The notes beneath the pieces were generated by a model. The model was given only the letters and a program-made list of their open reading frames with translations. It searched no databases and was not told the origin of the DNA. From NCBI GenBank assembly GCA_036490215.1, contig DASXEH010000069.1:62001-126000 (forward strand): DNA of 64,000 nt, written 5' to 3'. A program made the translations under genes and the position numbers. Positions 36,600 through 45,872 of the stretch are shown in pieces; within the stretch, counting starts at the first letter, position 1; every line of letters begins with the position of its first letter. This stretch comes from JASHSH01 sp036490215. GTDB taxonomy: Bacteria; Pseudomonadota; Alphaproteobacteria; Rhodospirillales; Magnetospirillaceae.

Positions 36600-36883
36600 G
36601 CAGATAGCAGAGATTAGACACCTATTCTGACCTGTTGATGGTCAGACTTGCGGTCTCAATTGCGCACCCTATATCCGGGAGTTGAGAGAAGCAGGTCGCT
36701 GCCGAAAAAGAGAACCCCGATCGCGGCGCCTGAACCTTCAACACCACCCTGTCGTGCGTTGCGTCGCACTGAGGTGCGACGTTCGAGGCGGCTTCTCACT
36801 GTGCACGAGCGATCCACCTCCGGCCGCCGAAGCGGGCCGCGTGGGAGGACCGACTCGTCGGCAAAGATGAGGAGTCCTGGATT

Positions 36884-37954
36884 ATGTTCGAGGTCGATTT
36901 CCTTCCGGTCGGTGACAGCAACGGTGACGCGATCTGTCTTCGCTACGGCGATCCAGTAAGTGGCTTTTTCCACCATGTTGTCGACGGCGGTTTCAAAGAC
37001 ACCGCCGATACCATCATCAAGCACATCGGGGAGCACTACGGGGCGAGCACTGTCATTGACCATATGGTGTTGAGTCACGCCGACAACGACCATGCGGTCG
37101 GTTTGGTCGGTGTGATGCAACACTTCAAGGTCAAGAACCTATGGATGAACCGCCCTTGGCTGTACGCCGATCAGGTTATCGATAGCTTCCATGGCAACTT
37201 CTCCCTGGAGGGTCTCATCCAGGATATGCGCGATAGGCACTCCTACCTCGTTGAGCTCGAGGAACTGGCGGTAGCCCAAGGCACGATCGTCCACCAAGTA
37301 TTCCAGGGTGCTCAGATCGGCCCATTCAAAGTGTTGTCGCCGGAAAAGCAACGCTACATTTCCGCGATCCCGGACCTGGATAAGACGCCAACGTCCTATG
37401 CCAAGGATGAGTCGTTCGGAGGACTGCTCACCGGCGTGCGCACGCTCGTCGAAAAGGCCAAGACTTGGCTCGAAGAGACATGGCACCTCGAGACTCTGTC
37501 TGAAAACCCGGGCCCGACATCGGTGTCCAACGAGACGTCTATCGTCCAATACGGTCAGCTCGGCGACAAGTTGGTGATGCTTACTGCAGATGCCGGCCCG
37601 ACTGCCTTGAAGGAGGCAGTGGCATATGCGCTCAAGATCGGCATGAACAAGATTCCCGACATGATTCAGGTCCCGCACCACGGAAGCCGCCGAAATGTGA
37701 CGCCCTCCGTTCTTGATGCACTGCTGGGCGGAAAGGTCGCGCAGGGTCAAGAATACGGCAAAGCATACTGCTCCATCGGAAAGGAAGAGAAAGACTATCC
37801 TCGCGGACAGGTCAAAAACGCTTTTACGCGGCGCGGGTATCCCGTCCGCGTAACGCGCGGTAAGCCAATTTATTACTTCGGTGATGGCGCGCAAATGCGG
37901 CCAGGGTGGGTCCCGATCATGCCCGAGCCCTTCGCGACGGAGGTCGAAGCGTGA
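36884..37954 (+). CDS. ComEC-like MBL-fold hydrolase, first gene of a four-gene operon
   Basis: 356 aa. MBL core with VDGGFKD and the metal motif SHADNDHAVGL (H65-x-D67-x-D69-H70), the HxDxDH version of ComEC-like hydrolases, plus VPHHGSRRNVTPSVLDALLG (second His pair). No TM or signal peptide, so a cytoplasmic soluble hydrolase, possibly a nuclease or phosphodiesterase. The next gene starts in its stop (GTGA). Stand-alone ComEC-like MBL proteins with membrane partners are common in defence islands. Confidence 0.82.
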   Translation: MFEVDFLPVGDSNGDAICLRYGDPVSGFFHHVVDGGFKDTADTIIKHIGEHYGASTVIDHMVLSHADNDHAVGLVGVMQHFKVKNLWMNRPWLYADQVIDSFHGNFSLEGLIQDMRDRHSYLVELEELAVAQGTIVHQVFQGAQIGPFKVLSPEKQRYISAIPDLDKTPTSYAKDESFGGLLTGVRTLVEKAKTWLEETWHLETLSENPGPTSVSNETSIVQYGQLGDKLVMLTADAGPTALKEAVAYALKIGMNKIPDMIQVPHHGSRRNVTPSVLDALLGGKVAQGQEYGKAYCSIGKEEKDYPRGQVKNAFTRRGYPVRVTRGKPIYYFGDGAQMRPGWVPIMPEPFATEVEA

Positions 37955-38757
37955 TCCAGAACTTCCTTAAATTCTTCGACGCCTACTCACTGAGGGCACG
38001 CACCTTTGCGGGTGTCGCAGCCGCCATTCCGCTCTATGGGGCGGCGGCCATCCTGGTCAATTGGGGTGAGCTGTCGACAAAAAGCCTAGTCGCCGGCTTG
38101 GTCACGATTGCTTTGATCTATGCCCTCTCTGACTTCGTTCGAGACCAGGGTGCGCGAGTGGAGCCTGATATCTATCGGCGAATGGGCGGAAAGCCTTCAA
38201 TCGTCATGATGCGACGGGGTGACAGCACATTCGACGAAAAAACAAAGGACGACTACCGCGCCTTTTTGGCAGGTAAAGTTGGGCAACCTGCACCGACGGC
38301 AGCGGAGGAAGCGGCAGATTTGAAGGCGGCGGACGATTTTTATGAACGCTGCGGTATCTGGTTGCGCAATTCCACACGCGACACCAAGAAGTTCCCGATT
38401 CTCTTCAATGAGTTGGTTGCCTACGGTTATCGCCGCAATCTGTTCGGCACGAAACTCATCGCGTGGGGATTGGATGTCGTTGTCACTGCGGTCTGCATCG
38501 CGCTGCTGATCCAACCTGCCGCGCGCGAGCTGATCGATGCAGGGGTGAAGCAGGTCTATTGGGTGCAGATTGTCGTCATTCTGCATTTCCTCTATCTCGC
38601 GCTAGCGATTACGCGTGGCGCTGTCGAGCGAGCGGCCAGGAAATATGGGAGGGAGCTAATCCTCTCATGCGAGGCGCTGCGCGGCACAGCTAAGCCCCGC
38701 ACTCTCCAAAAGGCCTCAGCAGGCAAAACAGCCGACAAGCAGTCACCGACGGCCTGA
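37951..38757 (+). CDS. Four-helix membrane protein partner of the MBL hydrolases
   Basis: 268 aa from GTG 37951, overlapping the MBL stop, with GGAGG ahead. Two TM helices near the start (TFAGVAAAIPLYGAAAILVN; SLVAGLVTIALIYALSDFV), a cytoplasmic domain of about 100 residues (RRMGGKPSIVMMRRGDSTFD; STRDTKKFPILFNELVAYGY), and two more TMs (GLDVVVTAVCIALLIQP; IVVILHFLYLALAI). The layout, two helices, sensor or effector domain, two helices, recalls SLATT-type pore effectors, without clear family match. Charged tail. Confidence 0.7.
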   Translation: MIQNFLKFFDAYSLRARTFAGVAAAIPLYGAAAILVNWGELSTKSLVAGLVTIALIYALSDFVRDQGARVEPDIYRRMGGKPSIVMMRRGDSTFDEKTKDDYRAFLAGKVGQPAPTAAEEAADLKAADDFYERCGIWLRNSTRDTKKFPILFNELVAYGYRRNLFGTKLIAWGLDVVVTAVCIALLIQPAARELIDAGVKQVYWVQIVVILHFLYLALAITRGAVERAARKYGRELILSCEALRGTAKPRTLQKASAGKTADKQSPTA

Positions 38758-38800
38758 TCCCACAACTTCTCTAAGAAACTCAGTCGGCTTGAGGCGAACT

Positions 38801-39784
38801 ATGGGCGTTTTTCATTTTCTGAACGTCAAACAAGGTGATTGCTCGATCATTCAGCACGCGGGCGGTCACGTCAGCGTCATCGATATCTGCAATGCTAGCG
38901 AAATAAGCGAAGAGCAGGTGGCCCTTGACGAAGCGGTTGTATCGGCTGCGAAGGGCATATTGGGAAACTTCAATGAGAAGGACCATCCCGTAAATCCGAT
39001 CGCCTACATGAAGGCATTCGGGATGAAGGACGTATTCCGATTCATCGTCACGCATCCGGACATGGATCACATTGGCGGCATCCGAGACTTCTTCAAAACA
39101 TTCTCACCCACAAATTTTTGGGATACGGACAATCACGCGGAAAAAGATTTCGGGGCCGGTGGACCGCACGACGAAGGCGATTGGCTCTTTTATAAAAAGC
39201 TTAGGGACGAGTCGCCTACGGACGATCCGAAGCGTCTAACATTCTACGCAGGCGCCAAGCGACTATATTTTAATCGGGATGACAATGGTGGAAATGGTGA
39301 TGGACTCTATATCCTCGCTCCGACGCCGGAGTTGGTCGCCCAGGCCAATAAGGGCGATGAATATAACGACCTCTCCTATGTGCTGCTCTATCGGTCTGCT
39401 GGTGGCCGTGTGCTGATGGCAGGCGATTCTCATGACGGTACGTGGGAACACATTTTGGCGAACCATGCGGATGACGTCCGGGACGTCGAACTATTGATTG
39501 CGCCTCATCATGGACGCCACTCCGATCGGTCGTTCGACTTCCTTGATGTCGTAAATCCGCGCCTGACGTTTTTTGGCAACGCCAGTTCGGAGCATCTTGC
39601 CTATGACGCATGGCGCAATCGCAGCCTGCCGATCATCACCAATAACCAGGCTGGATGCATGGTGGTGAACACGAGCGCCAACCCGATGGAAGTGTACGTG
39701 ACCAATAAGTCCTTTGCTCAGAAGTTAAATGCCGAGACTTCCTATGAGCCAAAATACCGCGCCTATTTTTGCGGAACCATCTGA
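38801..39784 (+). CDS. Second ComEC-like MBL-fold hydrolase
   Basis: 327 aa from ATG 38801 (GAGG ahead). VFHFLNVKQGDCSIIQHAGG start, ICNASE in place of the usual VDGG, metal motif THPDMDHIGGIRDF (HxDxDH), MAGDSHDGTWEHIL and IAPHHGRHSDRSFDFLD. All metal-binding groups look intact. It differs greatly from the MBL protein two genes upstream, so this is not a recent duplicate. The carboxy end lacks TMs. Confidence 0.82.
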   Translation: MGVFHFLNVKQGDCSIIQHAGGHVSVIDICNASEISEEQVALDEAVVSAAKGILGNFNEKDHPVNPIAYMKAFGMKDVFRFIVTHPDMDHIGGIRDFFKTFSPTNFWDTDNHAEKDFGAGGPHDEGDWLFYKKLRDESPTDDPKRLTFYAGAKRLYFNRDDNGGNGDGLYILAPTPELVAQANKGDEYNDLSYVLLYRSAGGRVLMAGDSHDGTWEHILANHADDVRDVELLIAPHHGRHSDRSFDFLDVVNPRLTFFGNASSEHLAYDAWRNRSLPIITNNQAGCMVVNTSANPMEVYVTNKSFAQKLNAETSYEPKYRAYFCGTI

Positions 39785-39805
39785 AGGGCGACCGAGAGGC
39801 GTTTC

Positions 39806-40858
39806 ATGGATATCGAATTTCACTACTACATGACCTATCTGATCGCCGCTCGGGCCGGGTTCACACCCGCTCAAGCGACGATCATCGGCACCGCCGCGCA
39901 GGGTGTCGACGACAACCACATCATCTACACGATCGCCGGCGACGGCGATCCGTATCAGAACTACATTAGCCAGACGATGGACATCTTGAAGCCGGCGAAG
40001 CGGCTCAATCGGATCTATCCTATCTATCACTTTATTCCCGGCGTGAAGGGCGCTGAGTCGGCACGTCGCAAGGACAAGGCAGAAGACGATTGGATCACGA
40101 CGCCTGACAGTCCCTTGGCGCGCAAGATGATCGATGCGGCGCTAGCTTCCGGCGACCTCCACCGCATCGGTGTTTCGGCGCACGGCTATGTCGACACTTG
40201 GGCGCATCAGAACTTTGTCGGCCATCGGTCGGATCTCAATTACATGGTCTCGTCCGGCGTGGCCGGCCGGCTGCTTTGTATCGGCCACGGCGACGCCGGC
40301 CATCACCCCGACAAACCGGCCCTGATCTGGACCGACGCCAGGCTCGCGGCCGATACGGTCGACAACCGCCACCGCTTCCTCGATGCCGCGGAAGCGCTGT
40401 ACCGGCGGTTTGCGGGGTATGTGCGACCGACCGCACCATCAGCGCAATTGGACGCTGAGGTCGCCTCGTTGCGCACAGATCTCGATGCTGATATCGGACC
40501 TACGGATCCCGGTTCCGTGGACGCGTTTCAGTTGGACCGCATTGTGCGATATCGCGCTCGGGCAACGACCGCGCCTTACGGCGGCGTGCCCATGCCTGAC
40601 TACGATGCGTTCGGCTGGTTCAATGTGGCGGTCAAGGAAGACGGTTCGGAACTCAAGCACATCTATAATCGTCTTCTCGATTTCGCTGCAAACTACGTCG
40701 ATCAGCCCGCCCCGATCGCCTGTCATTGGGACGATCAGGTCAATTATCGGACGACGGACTGGTATCTGTTTTCTGAGGCGATTAAAGAGCACCAGAACGA
40801 GTGCTGGTCGTTTCTCGAAGACGCGAAAATATCCGGCCTCGATGCGCCGGAGATGTAG
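39806..40858 (+). CDS. DUF6765-like protein (zinc phospholipase/HD-like fold)
   Basis: 350 aa. MDIEFHYYMTYLIAARAGFT and AAQGVDDN resemble the start of DUF6765 proteins, and IGVSAHGYVDTWAHQNFVGH is the conserved His/Asp-rich motif of that and zinc-dependent phospholipase C-like families. Many His/Asp residues are placed as metal ligands. No signal peptide. Twenty-two bases after the second MBL gene, so the fourth gene of the operon. Hydrolase role inferred only. Confidence 0.7.
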   Translation: MDIEFHYYMTYLIAARAGFTPAQATIIGTAAQGVDDNHIIYTIAGDGDPYQNYISQTMDILKPAKRLNRIYPIYHFIPGVKGAESARRKDKAEDDWITTPDSPLARKMIDAALASGDLHRIGVSAHGYVDTWAHQNFVGHRSDLNYMVSSGVAGRLLCIGHGDAGHHPDKPALIWTDARLAADTVDNRHRFLDAAEALYRRFAGYVRPTAPSAQLDAEVASLRTDLDADIGPTDPGSVDAFQLDRIVRYRARATTAPYGGVPMPDYDAFGWFNVAVKEDGSELKHIYNRLLDFAANYVDQPAPIACHWDDQVNYRTTDWYLFSEAIKEHQNECWSFLEDAKISGLDAPEM

Positions 40859-41082
40859 GTCGTGAAATCTCCAGCGTTTAGCTGTTCTTTAAATCGACTA
40901 CAAGGCGGCAGGTCGGAGGTCTGTGCATCTGAATAGTCGCGTGCTCGAGCGCGAAATCGGCCACTCTATTTCGCTGCCCTAAACGTACCGCCTGACCCGC
41001 TTTCGGCCTTAACAACAGTCAAAGATCATCCGGCGGTTCGTGGTGGCCGAGCATCGAACGGCAGAAGGTAGACGCTCCTCGA

Positions 41083-41493
41083 CTACTTCTTCTTCCGCCG
41101 TGCCGCCTTTCCGAGACCAATTTTCTTAGCCAGTGAGCTGCGATGCCTGGCGTAGTTCGGCGCGGTCATTGGATAGTCGGCGGCGAGTGCCCATTTCCGC
41201 CGATATTCGTCAGGCGCGAGACTATGCGCCGTTCTCAAATGGCGTTTGAGAGATTTGAACTTGAGCCCTTCCTCGAGGCAGACGATATGATCAGCCGTAA
41301 TCGACCTTTTGATGGCGACGGCCGGCGTAGGATCCTTACCAGGCGGGCGTCCGGCGTCCGTATCGGACAATGATCGGAAAATATCGTTGATCAAAGCAGG
41401 GATTTCCGCGAGAGGGAGCCCGTTGTTGGAGAGGTGCGCGGCGGTAATTCTCGCGGTCATCTCAAGCAGCGATTTGGGCTTTTCGTTGGGCAT
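41083..41493 (-). CDS. MucR/Ros-family regulator, copy 2
   Basis: 136 aa from ATG 41493, set by AGGAGG six bases ahead. The family core: IKRSITADHIVCLEEGLKFK, SLKRHLRTAHSLAPDEYRRK, ADYPMTAPNYARHRSSLAKK, IGLG, then a Lys/Arg tail. It is a DNA-binding silencer-type protein; the two island copies share about half their residues. Convergent with the DUF6765-like gene. Confidence 0.88.
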   Translation of the reverse strand: MPNEKPKSLLEMTARITAAHLSNNGLPLAEIPALINDIFRSLSDTDAGRPPGKDPTPAVAIKRSITADHIVCLEEGLKFKSLKRHLRTAHSLAPDEYRRKWALAADYPMTAPNYARHRSSLAKKIGLGKAARRKKK

Positions 41494-41635
41494 ATCCAAC
41501 CTCCTTATTTAGAATGGGCGATCGTAGCCTGGACGCTGGTTTTTGGCTGCTCACTCGACGAAATAAGCTCGGACCTTCACCGCCGTCTGGCGCTGGCATT
41601 GACACGACTTCAGTGAAGCTCTAAACGATCATTCC

Positions 41636-41728
41636 ATGAAGCGTCCTATCTCCAAGCTGACCGAAATGGTCACCGTCACTTGCACGCCCGCATGGGCGGT
41701 TGCGGATGGGGAGATCGCGCGCGCATAA
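41636..41728 (+). CDS. Possible 30-residue leader ORF before a terminator
   Basis: ATG 41636 to TAA 41728 encodes 30 residues beginning MKRPISKLTEMVTVTCTP and ending in GEIARA. It ends 24 bases before a clear terminator and lies upstream of the metallophosphoesterase gene, which is the layout of a leader or short transcript. Coding status is unproven. The rest of the 303-base gap (41500-41802) shows nothing else. Confidence 0.3.
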   Translation: MKRPISKLTEMVTVTCTPAWAVADGEIARA

Positions 41729-41752
41729 AGCACTCGATACCCTTCTATCCGG

Positions 41753-41783
41753 AGCCGCCCAGGGCAACCTCGGCGGCTTTTTT
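41753..41783 (+). terminator. Rho-independent terminator ahead of the metallophosphoesterase gene
   Basis: AGCCGCC (41753-41759) pairs with GGCGGCT (41772-41778), 12-base loop, followed by six T (41778-41783). It lies 20 bases upstream of the GTG start at 41803, too close for a new promoter between them, so it may act as an attenuator or end an upstream short RNA. Confidence 0.7.
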
Positions 41784-41802
41784 GTTGGCTGGAGTTAAGA
41801 TC

Positions 41803-42702
41803 GTGAGCTCGATTCGCATTGGCTTGATGAGTGACGTCCATGTTGAATTTGATGTCGACTGGCAGAAACGCATCCGTCGTGCAGGCCCAAGTGACGATTT
41901 GTCGCTGCTTGAGGAGCTGGATGCCGAAGTGGGGCACCCTAAGCGCGGCCCCGACCTGCGCCCACTGAAGGCCGCTGCTGTCGATCTTTTTCTGCTCGCC
42001 GGCGACATTGGAGTTGGCCTTGACGCAATCGCCTACGCTGACCAGGCCGCGCAATATCTTGATGTCGACGTCTTCGCGGTAAGTGGCAATCATGAAGCTT
42101 ACAACCGGTACTTACCGAAGTTCACTGGCGAGGTGCGCGCCGCGGCGGCGGCAACGAACGGCCGTGTCAGCTATCTCGAGCGCGATCGTGTCGACCGGCT
42201 CATTCGCGGGCAGCGGGTCGCCATCTTCGGCGCAACGCTATGGACGGACTATTCTCTCCACGGAGCGGGCCAGGCATCTATGTTCGTCGCGCGCGAGAGG
42301 ATGAAGGACTACCGGAAGATCCGGTACTCAAATGGGCGCTTTCTGCCTCAGCACGCGAGAGCCATCCATCTCGCGACGAGGCAGTGGCTTTCCGACGCCA
42401 TGCTCCAGGCACGCGCTGAGAACGATTGGGTGGTCATCATGACGCACCATGCGCCAATTCCAGACGCAGTGGGCCCTGCGGACCGCGATGACACAGCGCC
42501 AGCCTACGCGACCGATCTTCGGCCTCAGATTGAATCCTGGCAGCCCGATCTCTGGGTTTGGGGTCATACCCACTACGGCTACGAAGGCCAGTTGGGGAAA
42601 ACGCTTCTGCGCTCGGCGCCGCGGGGATACGTCGGCGTGCAATCGATCGCCCGTACCTTTTCCCCAGGAATCATCGAACTGGTTGGACGACGCCATGGGT
42701 GA
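41803..42702 (+). CDS. Calcineurin-like metallophosphoesterase
   Basis: 299 aa from GTG 41803 (GGAG 10 bases ahead). All five motifs are present: MSDVHVE (D11, H13), LLAGDIGVG, VSGNHEAY, MTHHAPIP and WGHTHYGYEG. Cytoplasmic, two-metal phosphoesterase on nucleotides, nucleic acid or phosphoprotein; the substrate is unknown. It stands alone in a series of defence-like genes. An earlier in-frame start at 41680 would run through the terminator hairpin and is rejected. Confidence 0.85.
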   Translation: MSSIRIGLMSDVHVEFDVDWQKRIRRAGPSDDLSLLEELDAEVGHPKRGPDLRPLKAAAVDLFLLAGDIGVGLDAIAYADQAAQYLDVDVFAVSGNHEAYNRYLPKFTGEVRAAAAATNGRVSYLERDRVDRLIRGQRVAIFGATLWTDYSLHGAGQASMFVARERMKDYRKIRYSNGRFLPQHARAIHLATRQWLSDAMLQARAENDWVVIMTHHAPIPDAVGPADRDDTAPAYATDLRPQIESWQPDLWVWGHTHYGYEGQLGKTLLRSAPRGYVGVQSIARTFSPGIIELVGRRHG

Positions 42703-42884
42703 GATGGATGCGTATTGCGTAGCAAGCCGCCTTGGAATCGGCGCCCCGCGAAGGTGGAATCGGAGCGCAAGAACGCCGCTTTGCCACCCATATTCTTGCT
42801 GGGCCAGGAAGGACCCGTTGACGAAGGTAGGTGTACCGTCATGATGGTGTTGCGGCCGAATGGTCGCGCTGATCGCTTCACCAG

Positions 42885-43856
42885 ATGGCCGATTCACCTG
42901 CGCAGTATAATTTTAGGCTTACCGATCCTTGCCCGTGTGAGGGCGGTAAGGTCATCAAGGATTGTTGCCTCTTCATGGGCAAGTACTTGCGGAAAGAGCC
43001 ACAAGACGTTGCGCCGCGACCGCCCCCGACAAACCATGCTCATCCGAACTGCTACCTCAATGGCACTAATGATTGCTCCGCTAGCATCTCCCGGGAGCAC
43101 TACCTGTCGGCGACTATTCTCGAGGCGATCGCCGAAATCGAGGGTGGCCCGCTCAATGCTGTCGGTGTCCGGGGCATGCCCTGGCAAAAGTCCGACGAGC
43201 ACAAGGCGATTGGGATTTCAAGCCTGACGGTGAGCATTCTATGCGACCGTCACAACTCTGCGCTCTCGCCTCTAGACGATGAAGCTGGAAGATTTTTCCG
43301 GCGCTTACAGGCAATCGCGATCGATATGGGAAAGTCGGGCCCGCGACCTCCGACACTAGTGCTGTTCAGCGGAGAGATGATTGAGCGGTGGATGCTTAAG
43401 GTCATTCTTGGAATACATTTCGGCGGCATTGCGGTCGTAAGGGGAGTGAGATCGAGAGATGCCCAATCGATCGACGCATCAGCATTTACTGACGCACTAT
43501 TAGGCGGTCGATGGAAAGGTGATTGCGGCCTGTACATTCGAGGCGCAGGCCAAATCGTACGGACGCCTAATGAAGTCGGGATGGCGCCAATCCTGTCTGC
43601 CGACTCGCAGCGACTAGTTGGCGGGATCATGCAGTTGATGGGATTGGAACTCTTGCTTTTGTTCGATCCAGTTGACACGGCGAATGGTGCCGCGCTGGAA
43701 GCACAAGGGCACTGGCACAGGCCCGAGGAGATAAGGTTTGAGACGAAACAGCGCACTCATTCTGTCCGATTGAGTTGGCTTCCGCGCTGGCCTTTGGGGC
43801 GTACAATTTTAGTCAAGGAAACTACGCCGCCCGAGGGAAGCGAACCGACAAATTAA
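42885..43856 (+). CDS. SEC-C zinc finger plus HNH-like zinc-ribbon protein
   Basis: 323 aa. The SEC-C motif is at the very N-terminus (DPCPCEGGKVIKDCC). A second Cys/His cluster (NCYLNGTNDCSASISREHYL and ILCDRHNSALSPLDDEAGR) has the EH/HN spacing of HNH-type zinc folds in phage-defence proteins, though the catalytic residues cannot be fixed by eye. The C-terminal half is unassigned. SEC-C recurs at the end of the STAND protein at 47738-50527. Confidence 0.65.
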   Translation: MADSPAQYNFRLTDPCPCEGGKVIKDCCLFMGKYLRKEPQDVAPRPPPTNHAHPNCYLNGTNDCSASISREHYLSATILEAIAEIEGGPLNAVGVRGMPWQKSDEHKAIGISSLTVSILCDRHNSALSPLDDEAGRFFRRLQAIAIDMGKSGPRPPTLVLFSGEMIERWMLKVILGIHFGGIAVVRGVRSRDAQSIDASAFTDALLGGRWKGDCGLYIRGAGQIVRTPNEVGMAPILSADSQRLVGGIMQLMGLELLLLFDPVDTANGAALEAQGHWHRPEEIRFETKQRTHSVRLSWLPRWPLGRTILVKETTPPEGSEPTN

Positions 43857-43921
43857 AATTTAGCAGTGCTGTCGTATGCTGCGGATCCCAGGGGCGCTTA
43901 TAGGCCAGTTGAGGCACGAAA

Positions 43922-44821
43922 ATGAAGCTGATCGACGACATTATCGCCGGCGTCATCGACAATCGGGAGCCCATAGCGGACGTCCTTAGGCGCTGCCTGG
44001 TGCTCGCGTACAAATTAAAGAACGACGCCCTGAAAACGTGGGTGGAAAAAGAACTCAATGGGTATCAGTGGACCGAACCTTTGCCCGAGTACCGAAAGTC
44101 TTCAGGGGTTGCAAAGGGACACTTTCTCGGGTCGTTTAGCAGGGTACTTCATGATCAGCCTTTGGCTGCGGCAGTGCTGAAGCCAGAACATCGACACTGG
44201 GCGACTGAGATCCGATTAATTCAGCCCGTCGCTGCGTATGAGACTTCGGACAAATTGACCAATGGGACATTCCCCTGGCCAGCCGATTTGGTTGTGCGAT
44301 ACCAGTCCAAATTTATAGAGGACTTTGCACTCAACCGCGCGTGGTTGGAGGTTCCCGCGTCGACAATGATTGGTTTGGTCGACACCGTTCGCACGCGCAT
44401 CCTCACATTTGCACTTCAAATCCAAGACGAGATTGGCAACGAAGACGAGGCACATTCGGTAGAGAAGCTCCCGTCGGCCGTGATCGAACGCATCGTCAAT
44501 GTCACCATTTACGGGGGCCAGAACGTCATTGGCAGTGTTGACGAGATCAATGCGCCCACCGTCATCGCGGGTGACCCGCGGAGTCTGCAGGCCGCTCTGT
44601 CGGCGCTAGGGCTGTCTGACGCCGCCATCGCAGAATTGGAAGGAAGCATTCACGAGGACCGATCGCTCGCGAGCAACGACCAATTGGCTCAGCCAGGGAA
44701 GAAGACCCTCGAATGGATCAGCGAGGCAGCCGTCGCGGTAGGCACATCAGGCTTAAAAATTGGCGGCGCAGTTGCGGAGGAGGCGCTTAGACGCATCGTC
44801 TTCCGGTACCTAGGGCTCTGA
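43922..44821 (+). CDS. AbiTii-domain protein
   Basis: 299 aa. The first 110 residues match AbiTii: LIDDIIAGVIDNREPIADVL, RRCLVLAYKLKNDALKTWVE, KELNGYQWTEPLPEYRKSSG. The middle (FALNRAWLEVPASTMIGLVD; FALQIQDEI) is helical; a VNVTIYGGQNVIGSVDEI strand region, common after AbiTii, follows; the tail is mildly hydrophobic. AbiTii proteins are linked to abortive infection; the toxic activity is not settled. Single gene, next to the Lit-like protease gene. Confidence 0.78.
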   Translation: MKLIDDIIAGVIDNREPIADVLRRCLVLAYKLKNDALKTWVEKELNGYQWTEPLPEYRKSSGVAKGHFLGSFSRVLHDQPLAAAVLKPEHRHWATEIRLIQPVAAYETSDKLTNGTFPWPADLVVRYQSKFIEDFALNRAWLEVPASTMIGLVDTVRTRILTFALQIQDEIGNEDEAHSVEKLPSAVIERIVNVTIYGGQNVIGSVDEINAPTVIAGDPRSLQAALSALGLSDAAIAELEGSIHEDRSLASNDQLAQPGKKTLEWISEAAVAVGTSGLKIGGAVAEEALRRIVFRYLGL

Positions 44822-44930
44822 AGAAGCACGCGTCTCTTTAATCACCTCGGGCGCGGGGACCCGAAAAAACTGTCAACAACACGACGAGGCGCAAGCTGCC
44901 CGATTGGATATCCAACAGACTGGAATCGCG

Positions 44931-45872
44931 ATGAGTGCCAAAGTCTTCTTTCAAGATTTCGAGCCGGCCATTCGCGAACAGTTTTCCCGCGCCGTGGCGG
45001 GCGCCGGCAGCGAGGCACAGCACCTGCAGCTTGAGTTGGGCAAGCAGCGCCGCGAATCCGCCTTCGCCGCAGAAATGAGCGTCACGCCGCCGGCGGGGTC
45101 GGTGCTCGCCACCTGGGCCGCAGTCGGCAGCCTGTGGGCGTGCGCCCAGGGCTTTACCAGGGCCGGCCGACGGATGTACGAGGGGAAGCGCGCGGGCGCC
45201 CGAAGCAGGCTCTCGATCGAGGAAGACCCAGGGCTCAAAACGGGCCTCGATTTTCTGGTCTTTTGCCAACGGCTCCACACCAACGATTTCCCGGAGCAGG
45301 CTGGGACGCCGAAATGGGTGAGCTACCTGCCTCCGCCCCAACTGGCGCCAGATGACGACGACGGCAAAAACGGCAACATCCTGTTCCTCGAGGCCCTCGG
45401 TTGGATCTTTCGCCACGAGGTGGCGCACGTCACGCTACAGCACGCCGTCGTCGCCGATTCCCTGAAAGCAGGGAATGATGCCGACAGACAGGCCACGCTT
45501 TGGCTGCGGGGTGCGTTGAGGCCGGATCCGGACAGAGCGCCTGGTTCGAAGCCCTCGGCAACAGAAATCCAGCTCGAGGCACGCGCCATCGCCACCGGTG
45601 TGGCGCTCTTCTGGCTCGTGATGGTGGATCACCGCGCGCGAAATCGTGCCGTGACGCACCCTTTGGCTTCCGAACGTGCCCATCGCTGCTTCCAGACACT
45701 CGAGGTTCGGGAAGACAGCGCCGCCGCCGAGATCCTCAGCGACACCATTCAAGCCTGGCTCGACCCCGAAGGAGAGTGGGCACCTCCGGGCGGCTACCCC
45801 AATGCTCTGGCGGCGCTCGGCGACGCGCTCGATCGTCTCCACAGCAAGCGTCACGATCCCAAGATCGTTTGA
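44931..45872 (+). CDS. HEXXH metalloprotease, Lit/peptidase U49-like
   Basis: 313 aa from ATG 44931. WIFRHEVAHVTLQH carries the zinc motif HEVAH (H162, E163, H166), with a downstream acidic segment (DADRQATLW; EIQLEARAIATGV) able to give the third ligand. Layout and size resemble Lit, the phage-exclusion protease that cleaves EF-Tu upon T4 infection and stops translation. Similarity outside the motif is modest, so the Lit link is inference. No signal peptide; highly G+C-rich unlike its neighbours. Confidence 0.65.
   Translation: MSAKVFFQDFEPAIREQFSRAVAGAGSEAQHLQLELGKQRRESAFAAEMSVTPPAGSVLATWAAVGSLWACAQGFTRAGRRMYEGKRAGARSRLSIEEDPGLKTGLDFLVFCQRLHTNDFPEQAGTPKWVSYLPPPQLAPDDDDGKNGNILFLEALGWIFRHEVAHVTLQHAVVADSLKAGNDADRQATLWLRGALRPDPDRAPGSKPSATEIQLEARAIATGVALFWLVMVDHRARNRAVTHPLASERAHRCFQTLEVREDSAAAEILSDTIQAWLDPEGEWAPPGGYPNALAALGDALDRLHSKRHDPKIV

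Noticed and set aside
41636..41783. Considered as a tRNA or its fragment next to the terminator
   Set aside because: No cloverleaf or TTCRA-type T-arm found.
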